Source of the DNA: Ricinus communis
Lineage: Eukaryota; Streptophyta; Magnoliopsida; Malpighiales; Euphorbiaceae
Assembly: GCF_019578655.1 (NCBI RefSeq)
Contig: NC_063259.1
Location: 12,614,489 to 12,678,488 of the forward strand
DNA length: 64,000 nucleotides
Direction: 5' to 3'
Position 1 is the stretch's first letter; each line of letters starts with the position of its first letter. The position numbers were made by a program, and so were the translations under genes. Below the pieces are notes generated by a model. That model was not told the origin of the DNA. It searched no databases and saw only the letters and a program-made list of their open reading frames with translations. This document shows positions 12,011 to 24,440 of the stretch, piece by piece.

Positions 12011-14108
12011 ACTTTGTGTAAATCGGTGTAGACGGCTACATGGCAAAGAGAGAAGGGGCCACAAAAGCCATGCTTCACTAGAAGGGTAACATGAAAAATC
12101 TTTAATTGCCTCAAGAATAAAAGACTGGGCAGTACGAACATTAAAGACATTGATTGCAAAGTTTTAGTCCTTAGACCGCTTAGGCAGAGGTAGAGGAATG
12201 AGGTTAACAACTTCCAAAGACCCAACATCACCTCCAACCAAGGGCCTTAGGGCATCAGCTCGTGGAGTAGGAGAAGAGCCACCCTCGAGAGGAGGAGTAA
12301 ACCGATTGTTGGAAGGGGCCTTCCGCTTGGACTGTCTCCTACTAGTTATCAACTCTTGAATACTAGGCTCTACATAAAATAATACACTCGGTAAACAGTC
12401 GAAAGCTGAAAAAAGGAGAAAAGCACAATAAAATATAAAATAACCAAACAATAGCGAGTACAGATACTAGATGCCTGATTTGCAAGTCGGGAGACCTAAA
12501 ATCTACAACCATACCTTACTATAGATCAATTTGAGACCGGCAATATCCTTAGAGCTCAACAACATATCAGCCTTACCTTTATAAACGTTTGAGCTCCACA
12601 AATGGGTATATCACCCCAGCCCCCAAATTTATTTATAACATAAAATTGAGATTCCAAACATGGAGGCACTTAGGGAGCTTAGTCAACAAGGCATACCTAG
12701 AACGAGTAGAAAAGTGACAGTGCTTATGTTTACGACTAAGTAATCAGAGATACTAGAAAACGTTAACATCATGGATGACCCTAGCCTGATTAGAAATCTT
12801 AGCATAACATGTAATCGAAGTCCACTTACTGGTGGTCATCTTACAAATGGAAAGACGTATCAACTTCATTAAATCGAAAATAAAAGTTGACAAATGGAAC
12901 AAGAGACCAACTTTTAAGCTCTCCTCATAAATAATTATGGAGTTCTCCCTGCAAGGGTTATAAGCTCTCATCTTGGAGGAAACAAACAACTCATACTCTA
13001 AATGTATCCCGAAGCAAATTTGGATGTCAAAAAGTATAGAAGCGGTTAAAAAGGAAGATATAAGACTAGTCTTAAGAGACTAGTGGAGACCCAAACCTAT
13101 AGCAACCATCAACTAACTGCGAACGACCCTACGAGGATTGACCCCTTGTTACTAGCCTCCTACGGGTATTTCCTATCGGCATAGTGTCCTCTGAACGAAC
13201 GGTCTCCTCTGAATGAGTGGCAACGCCTTCCCTACTCACATTTAGTATCTCTATTACCCCACTACCAGCCCTACCAATAATCCTACTAAGGCATGGACTT
13301 TGCCACCAATGTCCTCCTCATCCTCCTCCTTATTATCTACCCCACCATCACTAACTTCCAACCGATAGTCATCGTACCCTCGACCTATTAAATCACTATT
13401 GTTGGTGCCCTCTAATGAATCTTCCATAAAAAAAAGTAAAAAGACAAACATCAAGAAACAACAATAACTGGTATAACAAAAAACAAGGAATCATATCCCA
13501 AAAGGAAATAATAAAGACGGGAAGAGAGAAGGAAAGGAGTATACTCCTTTGTAGAACTCATTGTGCGAAGAATGGCAACGAGGAATAAAAATGGTGGCAT
13601 TGTAGCATAGAAGCGAGAAAAAATACCAAAATGACCGGTGAGGGAAGCAAAATAAAATAATGAAAGTAGAGAAAGAAACTCATGCAAAATAACCAAGAGA
13701 CATAAAGCAGCAAACCAATGATTATTAAACAAAGGAGATGGCAGGAGTAGAACAAAATGGCAAAACATCTCCCAAAAAAGCAGCGCCCAAGTTCCCCATG
13801 ACTGAAAACACGTTAGGATTTTTAAAATTAAAATAAACTTGTAACATGCTCAGAGACAGGAAATTAAATAAGAAAGGGGGAAAATCTACAAAACATGCAC
13901 GCCAAACAAGAAACCAAGTTGAACATAAATGATCAACTAACTATAACAAGAACTATTGGTATAAAAAGACTAGCTCAATAAGACTAAAACAATCTAAAAG
14001 ATGGAGACCACTCAATCCACTGGATGAAGACCAACCGATCTCTTCATATCGACCAAGTGCGACCACCTCCCTAATAATCCATCACGCCCCAGTTAAGTGA
14101 AGCACATA
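12011..14108 (-). pseudogene. Degraded minus-strand retroelement region
   Basis: Short minus-strand frames (12164-12451, 12753-12989, 13254-13454) together look like decayed coding DNA. The 12753-12989 frame carries a pattern like the 'plant transposon / gypsy-type' Transposase_28 domain (YEESLKVGLLFHLSTFIFDL followed by a K-W-x-S-I segment). The 12164-12451 frame contains a basic/proline-rich linker (SRRQSKRKAPSNNRF). Stops separate them and no catalytic motif remains. The family assignment rests on pattern resemblance only. Confidence 0.3.
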
Positions 14109-14538
14109 CTGTTAGTGTATGCCTAAAGACAATGTGTTGTTTTGGTTTATCTATTATAGTTTATACAGATTATGTTGGCATGTCATCTATTTATTAAAAG
14201 GCATTTGTTTAAGTCTATAAGTTTTCTTATATTTATATACTTAAACTAATATATAGGAATTCCATGGAATATATAATATATTGTGAGAGAAATCATAAAG
14301 TGGCTATTATTATGAGATTCCTATCACAACAAAGTATTATTCCTAAACTAGTTCATAGTCAAAGTTTGATCAAGAGATTGATCCTGATCATATGGATATT
14401 GATCAAACACTTGAGACTACCACAATGGGTTTATCATCTTACTTTAGAAGTAAGCAATCGATCTCATATTATTAAAGTATAGGGATACATAGAAAAGACA
14501 TATGGATGCTTGTTACAAGAATAAGTACATTGAAGAAG
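14109..14538 (+). repeat. Possible Ty1/copia LTR fragment, interrupted
   Basis: The stretch starts TGTTAGTGTATGCCTAAAG, a style of start seen in plant copia LTRs. It is cut at 14544 by the chromovirus-like element, whose far side resumes at 21972 with the duplicated ACCCC, followed by GTTAGAGTATTCCATATGGG. This defines the host sequence into which the gypsy element jumped. No coding part of the copia element can be assigned with confidence. Confidence 0.4.
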
Positions 14539-14543
14539 ACCCC

Positions 14544-17493
14544 TATAATACCCGGAATTTTTCTTTAATAATGATAATATTAATAATAATTAATAAATAA
14601 GTTTTTATTTAAAGTAATTTTACTTTATTTTTATTTGGTTTAAATTGGAATGATTTAGATGGAAATTTTGTTGCTAGACAAATAAATGAGTTATTTTCTA
14701 TATCCAATTTGTTTGATTTTTAAGAAATTAATTAAGTAAATTCTTTGAGAAATAAGTTATATTTTGGTTATTCAAAATTTTCCCCAACGAATATATATAA
14801 ATTAAATTCTATAATTGAGAGTTATGGAAGAATTTGTAAAGGATATTTTATAAAAGAATTATTGGGGAAAAGGGCATTTTAATTAGCTAGTGGTGTTAAA
14901 TTTTAAATTGAAAAATATTTAGCAAATTGATTAATTAAATTAATTGTGTGTTAGGACTAAATTAGAAATTTATTTTGGAATAAGGATTAAAAGTATAATT
15001 TTATTAATATGGGGTTTTAATGAAAATTTGTATGTTTGGTATTTTCATAATTAAATATGTTGGCAAGGGCTTTTTGATAATTTTACATTTAAAATCAAGA
15101 ATAAAAATGCAATTGTATATTTTCAATAATTCTAATTTGGCCCAAATTAAATAGTTAGGGGCTTAATCGAAGAGCTAAAGAAAAGTTTAAGGATTAATTA
15201 GAAAATCGACTCCATTTGTCATCGGTTTCGTGACGATCGGACTCCGTTTGAAAATCGATGGCCGAGATCGTCCATAAATCTCTCCGGATGATCGGGGGTC
15301 AGATCGAAAGATCGGAAGTGGGGATCGTCATCAGCATGTCGTTTCGAGTCCGTTGGTGTGTTTGGATCGTCGATCGAACTCCGGCGGCTGGAGGAGAGTT
15401 GATCGAGTGATCAAGCGTCTCGGTAATTTTCTGGCCCGTTGATTTTAGAATTTATTGGTAAAACTTATGTATTTATTGAATTATTTTGAGCATTAGAAAT
15501 ATTGTGAGTTAAAACAATTATTGTCAGACTACCTGCCTTAGGTCGTGATTTGTGATGTGCGACGGAGTCGGGAAAAGATGTAAAGTCTTGGGGCCCGACT
15601 ACCATTAAAATAAATTGTTGAATATTTGAAGTGTTTTGTGGCAGGTCTTGGACCTGTTTTACGAGGGGTAAATGTCTGTATTTTAGGGGAGGTTCTGCCG
15701 AATTTTCAGTAGAATTTACCCGAGTCGAGGTTTTTTAGACAATGAGTCCTAGGAATCTAGACCTAGGGTTAATTGACAAATGTTTCAACGTTATTGATTA
15801 ATTGTTTTCCATGACTAGATAATCCGTCAGTTCGGCTCGCTCCACCGGAGGCATCGAAGCAGAGCTAGGAGGTCGTCAAAGCTGTGAGTTAAAATCATAT
15901 GTCCGTTTACATGTGTTATGCTAAGACTTTACGAAATAATTTTGATTACATGATTTAATATTTTAATCAGTTACTTTAATCGTTATTTTATATAAGTTTC
16001 ATTTTCTGCATTATGATTTCTGTTGTTTCATGTTGACTCGGGATGGGACGGCTGTAGCACTTGCTATCAATGAGATGCATCGGTATGAATCAGAGATAGA
16101 AAATAAAGGGATAAAGGTTTGTAAATTTTAAAAGGGTAAATTAGGGATTGCGTTGGTCGACGATTGCTCTCTGGGCTGAGTAGAGTGAGTGTGTCGGAGT
16201 AAAGGTCCCTAGTTGAGCATTACTCTCTGGGCGCCGGCTTATTTGGAAACCTAAGTGACCACACTGGAGTTAAGGACCTTGGTCGAGCTTCGCTCTCTGG
16301 GCGCTAGTCTTATTGGAGTAAAAGAGCCGAAAGGCTAAAAGTGTTAGTGATAATTAAGTTTCTGAACTGGATTTAAGGACCCTGGTCGAGCTTCGCTCTC
16401 TAGGCACCAGTTCTGTTAGAATGAGAGAGAGTCGAGATGTTTTGTCACGACCCACTTTGTGGGCCCGTGACCGGCACTAGGGAATGGGTAGGCTTAAGGC
16501 CACCAAAACTCGTAGTAAGCCTTACCAACCCGCAAAACCAGATATATAATTATCAAAATAAAAAGTAATCATAATTGTCTTGCATAATAAATCATCATAC
16601 TACCAACAGGAGTCAGAAAGTTATATAAATTTTAAAATTTCCTACTGCGGATACTCTAGAGTAAAAATGACAAGTATAGAAGTACAAGATAATTACAAAA
16701 GTCTGAAGAAGAAGAAGTGAATTTGTCGAATGTGCGATGGCGAAGGTCTTTAACTATCACCTGAAAAAATTACAAGCGAGGTATGGGTCTAGAGTGAGTC
16801 AAAATCAAATAATCTAAGGACTATTGCAACCTTCACATGATATATTAATTATTCAGAACAATATACCAATTCATGGGTATTAAGCCTACCCATTCCCTAG
16901 TGCCGGTCACGGGCCCACAAAGTGGGTCGTGACATGTTTAGTGTTGGGATTAGGGTTCTGCTGAGGTACTCCGTCCCATAGTATATGGAAGTTATTTTTA
17001 TTTAAGCATTGCATGACACGTTTATTTTTGCATGACTTAATATTTATTTCAAATTAAATAAATGTGTTATTGAAGTGTTTGTAACTGTTTTTAGATATAT
17101 GATTTTAACTCACTCTCGAGGCTGACAGTCTCAATTTTACTATTTTTCAAATCTGTGATTGTTAGTCTTTCCGCGGCTCTTATCCAGCAACCGACTCCTT
17201 CATCATCGGGTGATGTAATTGATTTGGTATGTTTGACTTGTAAAATCTTAGATTCTCCGCAGTAGAAGTAATAGACTTATCGTTTGTAATATTATATAGT
17301 TTCGGGTCTCGCCTAATTCTTCTAGCAGATCGAATTAATTATGTAGAATTTAATGGTTAAGAAATTGTAACACCAGTGATATTAGATGAGATGTAATTAA
17401 GTTAGTGAGTGGTCAGGCTTACTACGGGATTCGGTGGCCTTACGCCTACCATTCCTTAGTGCCGGTCATGGACCCACAGATCGGGTCGTGACA
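14544..17493 (+). repeat. 5' LTR of chromovirus-like element
   Basis: It begins TATAATACCCGG (the TG end has mutated to TA) and ends GGGTCGTGACA. It matches the 3' LTR throughout, apart from three indels. About 500 bp present at 19833-20350 is missing here near 15210. Four copies of a 'GGTCGAGC..CGCTCTCTGGGC' motif are present (about 16157, 16211, 16282, 16384) against two in the 3' LTR. An inserted 492-bp element occupies 16443-16934. Confidence 0.88.
16443..16934. mobile_element. 492-bp element with 55-bp perfect inverted ends
   Basis: Bases 16443-16497 are the exact reverse complement of 16880-16934 (55 of 55). The element starts TGTCACGACCC and ends GGGTCGTGACA. It is flanked by a 5-bp direct repeat TGTTT (16438-16442 and 16935-16939). 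The uninterrupted site (GAGATGTTTAGTG) is preserved in the 3' LTR at about 21405. TG...CA ends with a 5-bp duplication fit retroviral-type integration, while the long perfect inverted repeats look MITE-like. The left half reads as a diverged reverse complement of the host LTR's own 3' end. No reading frame is present. Confidence 0.9.
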
Positions 17494-17497
17494 AAGT

Positions 17498-17509
17498 TGG
17501 CATCAGAGC
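17498..17509 (+). other. Primer-binding site (initiator Met-tRNA)
   Basis: TGGCATCAGAGC lies 4 bp after the LTR end and differs by one base from TGGTATCAGAGC, the complement of the plant initiator Met-tRNA 3' end. The deviation (T to C at position 4) suggests decay. Confidence 0.85.
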
Positions 17510-18779
17510 TTAGGTTTTAGATTTCCTTTGACCTAGGTTAAGATTCTTGGTACTGCGGAGCTAGGATCAAGTCTGTCTTGTTTGTTTTCATTGACTTCAG
17601 TGTCTAAGCTTTCACTGTTAGAGAGTATATTATTATTTCTTGTGAGCTTGTCTTTGATGCTGTGTTGAGCATGGGTGTTGTAGCGATAGCAAAAATTAGA
17701 AGCGCGATACACTCGTGTCGTTTCCTTCAAGTGATTAGTGTAGACCGAACTTGGATGCTTCGATTGTTACTTCGATGGTGGGCACCACAGTCAGAAATAG
17801 TGCAGAGCGTAGTTGCAGTCGTGTCATGAACTGCCTCGTCATCGCATCAGGCATCGCCTTAATGAGTAGCACTGAAGTTAGTGCGTAGAAATTCGAGCAG
17901 AGGTCAAAGCATATATGGTCGAGTTTGTGGTTGTAAGAAGCTTAAGGAAGGTGGTAGGAGTATTTTCAGACACTCAAAATCCAGAGAAGCTTAAGCGAAC
18001 ACTATTTATTTTTTCTAAGTAAAACAAAGTGTTTAAAAATACAATATTGCGCCCAGTCCCAAAAGAATTCATTATGGCATTTCACTGTTAGGCATGCACA
18101 ATTCCATAACTCATTTTTAGGACATGTATCATACATCATGCATTGCAACCCTTGGTGATAGGGGGCATCATCACCTTGGTGTGCGATATTGTAGAATTTT
18201 TTTTATATAAAGAAATCACTAGAGATTTTACAATTTTATAAATGTATTTTTCTTAGAATATAATAAATTTTTATCAGTGATGGTTATAAAGCAAATAAAT
18301 AAGTAAATCTTTCAAAGTAAATCGTGTTAGCTTGGAATTCTCTGGATGACAAGCTGAGTTGCTGTGAGGACGAATCGGTGGCGCAGTAGGCCTTATGTTG
18401 GATTATAGAGGAGACTTCTGAATTTCAGTCGAAGAGGAATTCTGTGTTAGGATGGCATGGTTTTGTATCAGTTATTGCAACCAGATGGATGATGTGATGT
18501 GGATGTTAAGGATTTTCTGTGCGTGCAAGGGACACGTTGTTAGGAAGGATTTGGCGAATGGATTTTTGGCAGGACCCGAGTTGGTCCAGATCTTTCTGAG
18601 GAGATTCCTTTTTGCTGCGAGCAACTGAAGACAGCTTTCAGAAAGTAAAGGAGTGTTTCGAACCCGAAGTGGAAGCGCGTGGAGATTTGTATTAGAGAGT
18701 ATGTAATCCTAAGGCATCTCATGTTCAAGAAGTGATATGGTTTTGTAAGGAAGGCAAGTTAGCCCTTATTGTGTAGAAC

Positions 18780-19090
18780 CCTTGGATTTATCGTCAAGAT
18801 TGGTAAGGTGGCATGCAAGTTGGACTTGCCGCCAAACTTTCTCGCAGGTCAATCCAGTATTTCATAGGTCTGTGTTGAAGAAGTGTATCTTCAATCTTTC
18901 GTTTGTGTTGCAACCTCGGTGTATGGAAGTAAGTGAAGATTTGACTTCCGAGGAGTAGTAAATCAGGATCGCAGATTCTCAGGTTCGCCAGTTTTGATCA
19001 AGGGTTTTATCGATGGGTCTTGTGGTTGAATTTATTTTTGTCGAGGAAAGTACCCCGAATAGCCGAGTTGGAGATGAGAAGTTCCTATTC
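18780..19090 (+). pseudogene. Integrase C-terminus/chromodomain remnant
   Basis: The decayed plus-strand translation gives LPPNFSQ, then a 'VFHVSVLKK' type box and 'DLTSEE', followed by 'QVRQFRSRVL' and a glutamate-rich 'VEEST' block. That is the order found at the integrase C-terminus and chromodomain of Tekay/Del chromoviruses. Frameshifts and stops break it. It sits just upstream of the polypurine tract, as expected. The chromodomain in active relatives targets integration to heterochromatin. Confidence 0.6.
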
Positions 19091-19151
19091 TCATTAGTTT
19101 CAGTCATAGTGTGAGCCTTTTTCTTTTAAAACTCGAGGACGAATTTTTGTT

Positions 19152-19169
19152 AAGGGGGGGGGGGGAGAA
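19152..19169 (+). other. Polypurine tract
   Basis: AA, twelve G, then AGAA directly precede the 3' LTR at 19170. A purine run in this place primes plus-strand DNA synthesis in LTR elements. The 12-G run is unusually long and may be prone to slippage. Confidence 0.85.
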
Positions 19170-21971
19170 TGTAATATCCGTAATTTTTCTTTAATAACGA
19201 TAATATTAATAATAATTAATAAATAAAATTTTATTTAAATTAATTTTACTTTATTTTTATTTGGTTTAAATTGGAATGATTTAAATGGAAATTTTAATGC
19301 TAGACAAATAAAGGAGTTATTTTCTATATCCAATTTGTTTGATTTTTAAGAAATTAATTAAGCAAATTCTTTGAGAAATAAATTATATTTTGGTTATTCA
19401 AATTTTTCTCTAACGAATATATATAAATTAAATTCTATAATTGAGAGTTATGGAAGAATTTGTAAAGGATATTTTATAAAAGAATTATTGGGGAAAAGGG
19501 CATTTTAATTAGCTAGTGGTGTTAAATTTTAAATTGGAAAATATTTAGCAAATTGATTAATTAAATTAATTGTGTGTTAAGACTAAATTGAAAATTTATT
19601 TTGGAATAAGGATTAAAAGTATAATTTTTATTAATATGAGATTTTAATGAAAATTTGTATGTTTGGTATTTTCGTAATTAAATATGTCGGCAAGGGCTTT
19701 TTGGTAATTTTATATTTAAAAGCAAGGATAAATAAATAATTGTATATTTTTAATAATTCTAATTTGGCCCAAATTAAATAGTTAGGAGCTTAATTGAAAA
19801 GCTAAAGAAAAGTTTAAGGGTTAATTGGAAATTTTGCTGGACGAAATTATTAGTAATTAAAAGCTGAAGGACTAAATGGTAAAGAAGAAAAGTTCAGGTA
19901 CTAAATGTCGATACGAAGAAAAGAAAGAAAAGACAGAGAAGAAGAAGAAGAATAGGGGGAAAAATCATCGCAGAGGAAGAGAGGGAAAGGAGGAAGGAGA
20001 GTGGCTCACTGACCGTCTGGCCGATCTGCGAGCGTCAAAGCCGGTGGCGGCGGCGAGCTTGGCAACAGCGGCGATGGTAGGCGTCGGAGCGAGGAAGGCA
20101 GCCATAGCTTCCTTACCGCCATGCGTGCATTTTTGGAGTCGGTAGCCGCTGTTCTTGGTGGTGATCGACTCCGCTCGCCCTGGGCTTTATTTTGGCGGTG
20201 GTGGTGTCGCAAATGGTGGCCAGAGTTGGTACTTGCGGTGGAGAGAGAAATTGGGTGGTAGCCGGCATTTTATGGCTTTTTCGGTGACCTTCGGCAATGG
20301 ATGGATGATCGGAGGGCATATCCGGACTCTCCTCAGCTCAAGCTTTCCAATGGCATCGGTTTCCTAGCGATCGGACTTCGTTTGAAAATTGACGGCTGAG
20401 ATCGTCCATAAATCTCTCCGGATGATCGGGGGTCAGATCGAAAGATCGAAAGTGGGGATTGTCATCAGCACGTCGTTTCGCGTCCGTTGGTGTGTTTGGA
20501 TCGTCGATCGGACTCCGGCGGCTGGAGGTGAGTTGACCGAGCGATCAAGCGTCTGGGTAATTCTTTGGCCCGTTGATTTTAGAATTTATTGGTAAAACTA
20601 TGTATTTATTGAATTGTTTTGAGCATTAGAAAATATTGTGAGTTAAAACAATTATTGTCGGACTACCTGCCTTAGGTCGTGATTTGTGATGTGTGGCGGA
20701 GTCGGGAAAAGATGTGAAGTCTTGTGGACCCGACTCCTGTTAAAATAAATTGTTAAATATTTGAAGTGTTTTCTGGCAGGTCTTTGACCCATTTTACGAG
20801 GGGTAAATGTCTATATTTTAGGGGAGGTTCTGCCGAATTTTCAGTAGAATTTACCCAAGTCGAGATTTTTTAGACAGTCAGTCCTAGGAATTTAGACCTA
20901 AGGTTAATTGTCAAATGTTTCAATGTTATTGATTAATTGTTTTTCGCGATTAGATAATCCGTCAGTTCGGCTCGCTCCACTGAAGGCATCGAAGCAGAGC
21001 TAGGAGGTCGTCAAAGCTGTGAGTTAAAGTCATATGTCTGTTTACATGTGTTATGCTGAGACTTTATGAAATAATTTTGATTATATGATTTAATATTTTA
21101 ATCAGTTATTTTAATCGCTATTTATATAAGTTTCATTTCCTGCATTATGATTTATGTTGTTTCGTGTTGACTCGGGATGGGATGGCTGTAGCTTGCTATC
21201 GATGAGATGCATCAGTATGAATTAGAGACAGAAAATAAAAGGATAAAGTTTTGTAAATTTTAAAAGGGTAAATTGGGAATTGCGCTGGTCGAGCATTGCT
21301 CTCTGGGCATTGGCTTATTTGGAAACCTAAGTGACCACACTAGAGTTAAGGACCCTGGTCGAGCTTCCCTCTCTGGGCGCCAGTTCTGTTAGAATGAGAG
21401 AGAGTCGAGATGTTTAGTGTTGGGATTAGGGTTCTGCTGAGGTATTCCGTCTCGTAGTATATGGAAGTTATTTTTATTTAAGCATGGCATGGCACGTTTA
21501 TTTTTTCATGACTTAATATTTATTTAAAATTAAATAAATGTGTTATTGAAGTGTTTGTAACTGTTTTTGGATATATGATTTTAACTCACTCTCGAGACTG
21601 GCAATCTCAATTTTACTGTTTTTCAGATCTGTGATTGTTAGTCTTCCCGCGGCTCTTATCCAGCAACCCGACTCCTTCATCATCAGGTGATGTAATTGAT
21701 TTGGTATGTTTGACTTGTAAAACCTTAGATTCTTCGCATTAGAAGTAATAGACTTATCATTTGTAATATTATGTAGTTTCCGGTCTCGCCTAATTCTTCT
21801 GGCAGACCAAATTGATTATGTAGAATTTAATGGTTAAGAAATTGAAACACCAGTGATATTAGATGAGATGTAATTAAGTTAGTGAGTGGTCAGACTTACT
21901 ATGGGATTCGGTGGCCTTACGCCTACCCATTCCCTAGTGCCGGTCACGGGCCCAAAGATCGGGTCGTGACA
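19170..21971 (+). repeat. 3' LTR of chromovirus-like element
   Basis: It starts TGTAATATCC and ends GGTCGTGACA, and is 2802 bp long. It lacks the 492-bp insertion found in the 5' LTR, and retains about 500 bp of purine-rich then GC-rich sequence (19833-20350) lost from the 5' LTR. Short open frames in that block are LTR sequence. Confidence 0.88.
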
Positions 21972-22002
21972 ACCCCGTTAGAGTATTCCATATGGGAGTT
22001 AT

Positions 22003-24323
22003 TGTAACGCCTACATTTTCTCATCATACATGTTATATGCATTTACATTTAATCATTGGGCATATGATGGTATATTAATAATATTTTTATTTTATGAGAA
22101 TAGATATATATTAATTATAAGTAGAGAATAAGAAGCATGATATTGGATTATTAATTTAGATAAGTTGATTAAGTACTTGGGTTATGTGTATTAAGCCTTA
22201 AGACTTAATTGAACCAACAGTTGAAGGTTCGGTAAATAGATTGGACTTAAAAGATACAATTAAAAGTTAGTACCTATGTATGGTTAGTAAAAATTAATTT
22301 AGGATGATAAAACTAGTTTAAGTAGGTGGTGGCATTGAGAGATGAATCTTGGAAATTGGAACTATGAGCAAGCTCATTTTACCTCTTCATTTTCTCTAAA
22401 ATTCGTACATGGCCAAAAACTCAAAATTGGGAACAAGAGAGAGGAGTGAAATACCTAGAAAAACTTAAGATTAAGATAGAGTTTTACCAACTATTGAAGG
22501 AGCCAAGCTAAAGCTAAAGGATTTAAGCATATTAGCAACCCAAAAGCTGAAATTGGTGAGTTATTACTTGAGTATTTTTAATTTGTCATCAGGGTTCTTG
22601 ATTATAGATTGGGAAAACTTCAATTGATGCTTTCACTGATTAAGTAAAGGTCTGATTATCATGAATTAGTAGAGTATTGAATGATTGCATAGAGATTAAG
22701 CTTAATTTAAGTTTAAGTATGTCAAGACAGAAAACTGTTAAAATTCCAGCAACCTTGATGTTCTTTATTTTGGGCATAACATGCGTTATATAAGTCCAAA
22801 TTAAGCTTAATTGGTGTCTATGGAAAGTTTGAAGAGTCCTCTATAACTTTTTAGTTTTGTGATTTTGCTATTTTTGCCATTTTGGTTGCTTAAATTGAGC
22901 AAACAGATTGCTGCTCGGGTACAACTAGCTGTATGACCCTTGCTCAGTAATTTGAGAATAATTAAATCTATAGAAGTCGGAATTGAGTAATTCTCCTTGG
23001 AGATGAAACTAGACACATAAACGTATATGTCTATTTAATATGAGGTTTTTGTATTAAGCCAATTTTACCCAGCAATAAATATACTTTGGTACTAAATTCT
23101 ATCTAGAAAACAGAGATGTTGGAGATTAGTTTTATGTAATTTATTTGATGTTAATTTGAGTTAAATTGGTATATAGCTATATGGAAAATGTTTATATGAT
23201 ATTAAAACAGTAATTGAGAGTCTTAGAGGAAGAGTTAGACCTATGAATTAGAGAGGGGATGATCTTGTAATGCATTAGCACTAGCATTTACATGAATATT
23301 TGGAATATGTATGAAATGTGAATTAATGAATGTGTTAACAGGAACTCAGAGGCCTGGAAAGGAAGTTGTGGAGAAAGGAGGTTCTTCTATGCTGGAGGAA
23401 TAAGTGTATTTTGAGTAAGTAAATAGTTAATATTTGCTGTGTTCATATATTTAATCAAATGTTCTGCGAATGGTTGTGTTTGCTTAATATTGTGTTATGT
23501 TTGAATGAATGAGATGGAAATGATTGGTGTTGAGTGGAACAATTGTTATTGCTTAAATATGATATAAGTGATATGATTGAATTGTGATGTTAAGTGCATA
23601 TGTGCATGTGAATAGTGGATTCTCCTGTGAAAAAAAAAATAATATATATATATATAAAGCCTTGGGAGGCTAAAGCCTAGAGAGGCTATAAAAGCGTGTA
23701 ATGTGAGGATGAGGCGGAGCAGCTTACGTGTGTGATAGGTGAGGATGAGGCGGAGCAGCACGTTAAAAGGGATCCACAAGCCATGAGAACTAACTATAAT
23801 TGTTGAATTGTATTTTTTCTATGATGGTTGTAATGAATTGACTAGAATGGTATGAATTTATGCCTAAACTATGAATTATGGTAAGTTTTGTGATTGGGTG
23901 GAAATTGTATTAAGTGTATGTGATATAGATTATGTTGATTATTTATTTACTGAGCTGGAGGCCCACCCCTCTCCAAAATTTTTATTTTCAGGTTTGTAAA
24001 TAGTGGTGCATCCGTTGGTTGTATCTGAAGTCTAGCTTTTAGCAGTTCTGTCAGGTTGGGCCAATTTTGTGGAGTCTCCTCCTGATGCATTTTGTATGCA
24101 GTTATGTGATGCATATGGAAGTGTGCCTTGTAAGGCATAAGAAGATGTTTTGAATACTTGTTAAATGATGTTTAAGTATAATCATATGTTTATATGTTAA
24201 TAACCTTATGTCTTGATTCTTAACAATCTGCATATTGACCTATCTACATGTAGTATATAGTCTACGACACTTGTATGCTACCTGGCTAATGTCTGTTGGT
24301 TAACATGTAACGGGGGTGTGACA
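22003..24323 (+). repeat. 5' LTR of gypsy element (2.3 kb)
   Basis: It starts TGTAACGCCTACATTTTC and ends GGGGGTGTGACA, followed 5 bp later by the primer site. It holds an A/AT tract at about 23630-23656 and two direct copies of GTGAGGATGAGGCGGAGCAGC (about 23702 and 23741). No gene was found in it. Confidence 0.88.
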
Positions 24324-24328
24324 TTTAG

Positions 24329-24339
24329 TGGTATCAAAG
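24329..24339 (+). other. Primer-binding site (initiator Met-tRNA)
   Basis: TGGTATCAAAG differs by one base (G to A) from the start of the standard TGGTATCAGAGC site. It lies 5 bp after the LTR end and about 100 bp before the gag start. Confidence 0.85.
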
Positions 24340-24440
24340 TAGGGATTAGATTCATTGGGAGTAGATTCATGTTGCACATCATTAAGCATATGGCATATGT
24401 TCTTTGAACTTGACTGAGTGTTTGCATTTCATATATATAG

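Larger units (their letters stand above)
14544..21971 (+). mobile_element. Chromovirus-like (Tekay/Del type) LTR element, gutted
   Basis: This is a complete insertion. It has a 5' LTR (14544-17493), a primer site (17498-17509), a short internal region (17494-19169), a polypurine tract (19152-19169) and a 3' LTR (19170-21971). It is flanked by a perfect 5-bp target duplication ACCCC (14539-14543 and 21972-21976). The internal region is only about 1.7 kb, while an autonomous relative needs well over 4 kb for gag-pol. What remains is a decayed integrase C-terminus/chromodomain. It is therefore a non-autonomous deletion derivative. The LTRs differ by large indels: a 492-bp insertion and extra short repeats in the 5' copy, and about 500 bp more in the 3' copy. 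Confidence 0.9.

Noticed and set aside
19876..20595. Small GC-rich protein-coding genes
   Set aside because: The frames lie wholly inside a retroelement LTR, overlap on both strands, and have no domain or codon pattern supporting a protein.
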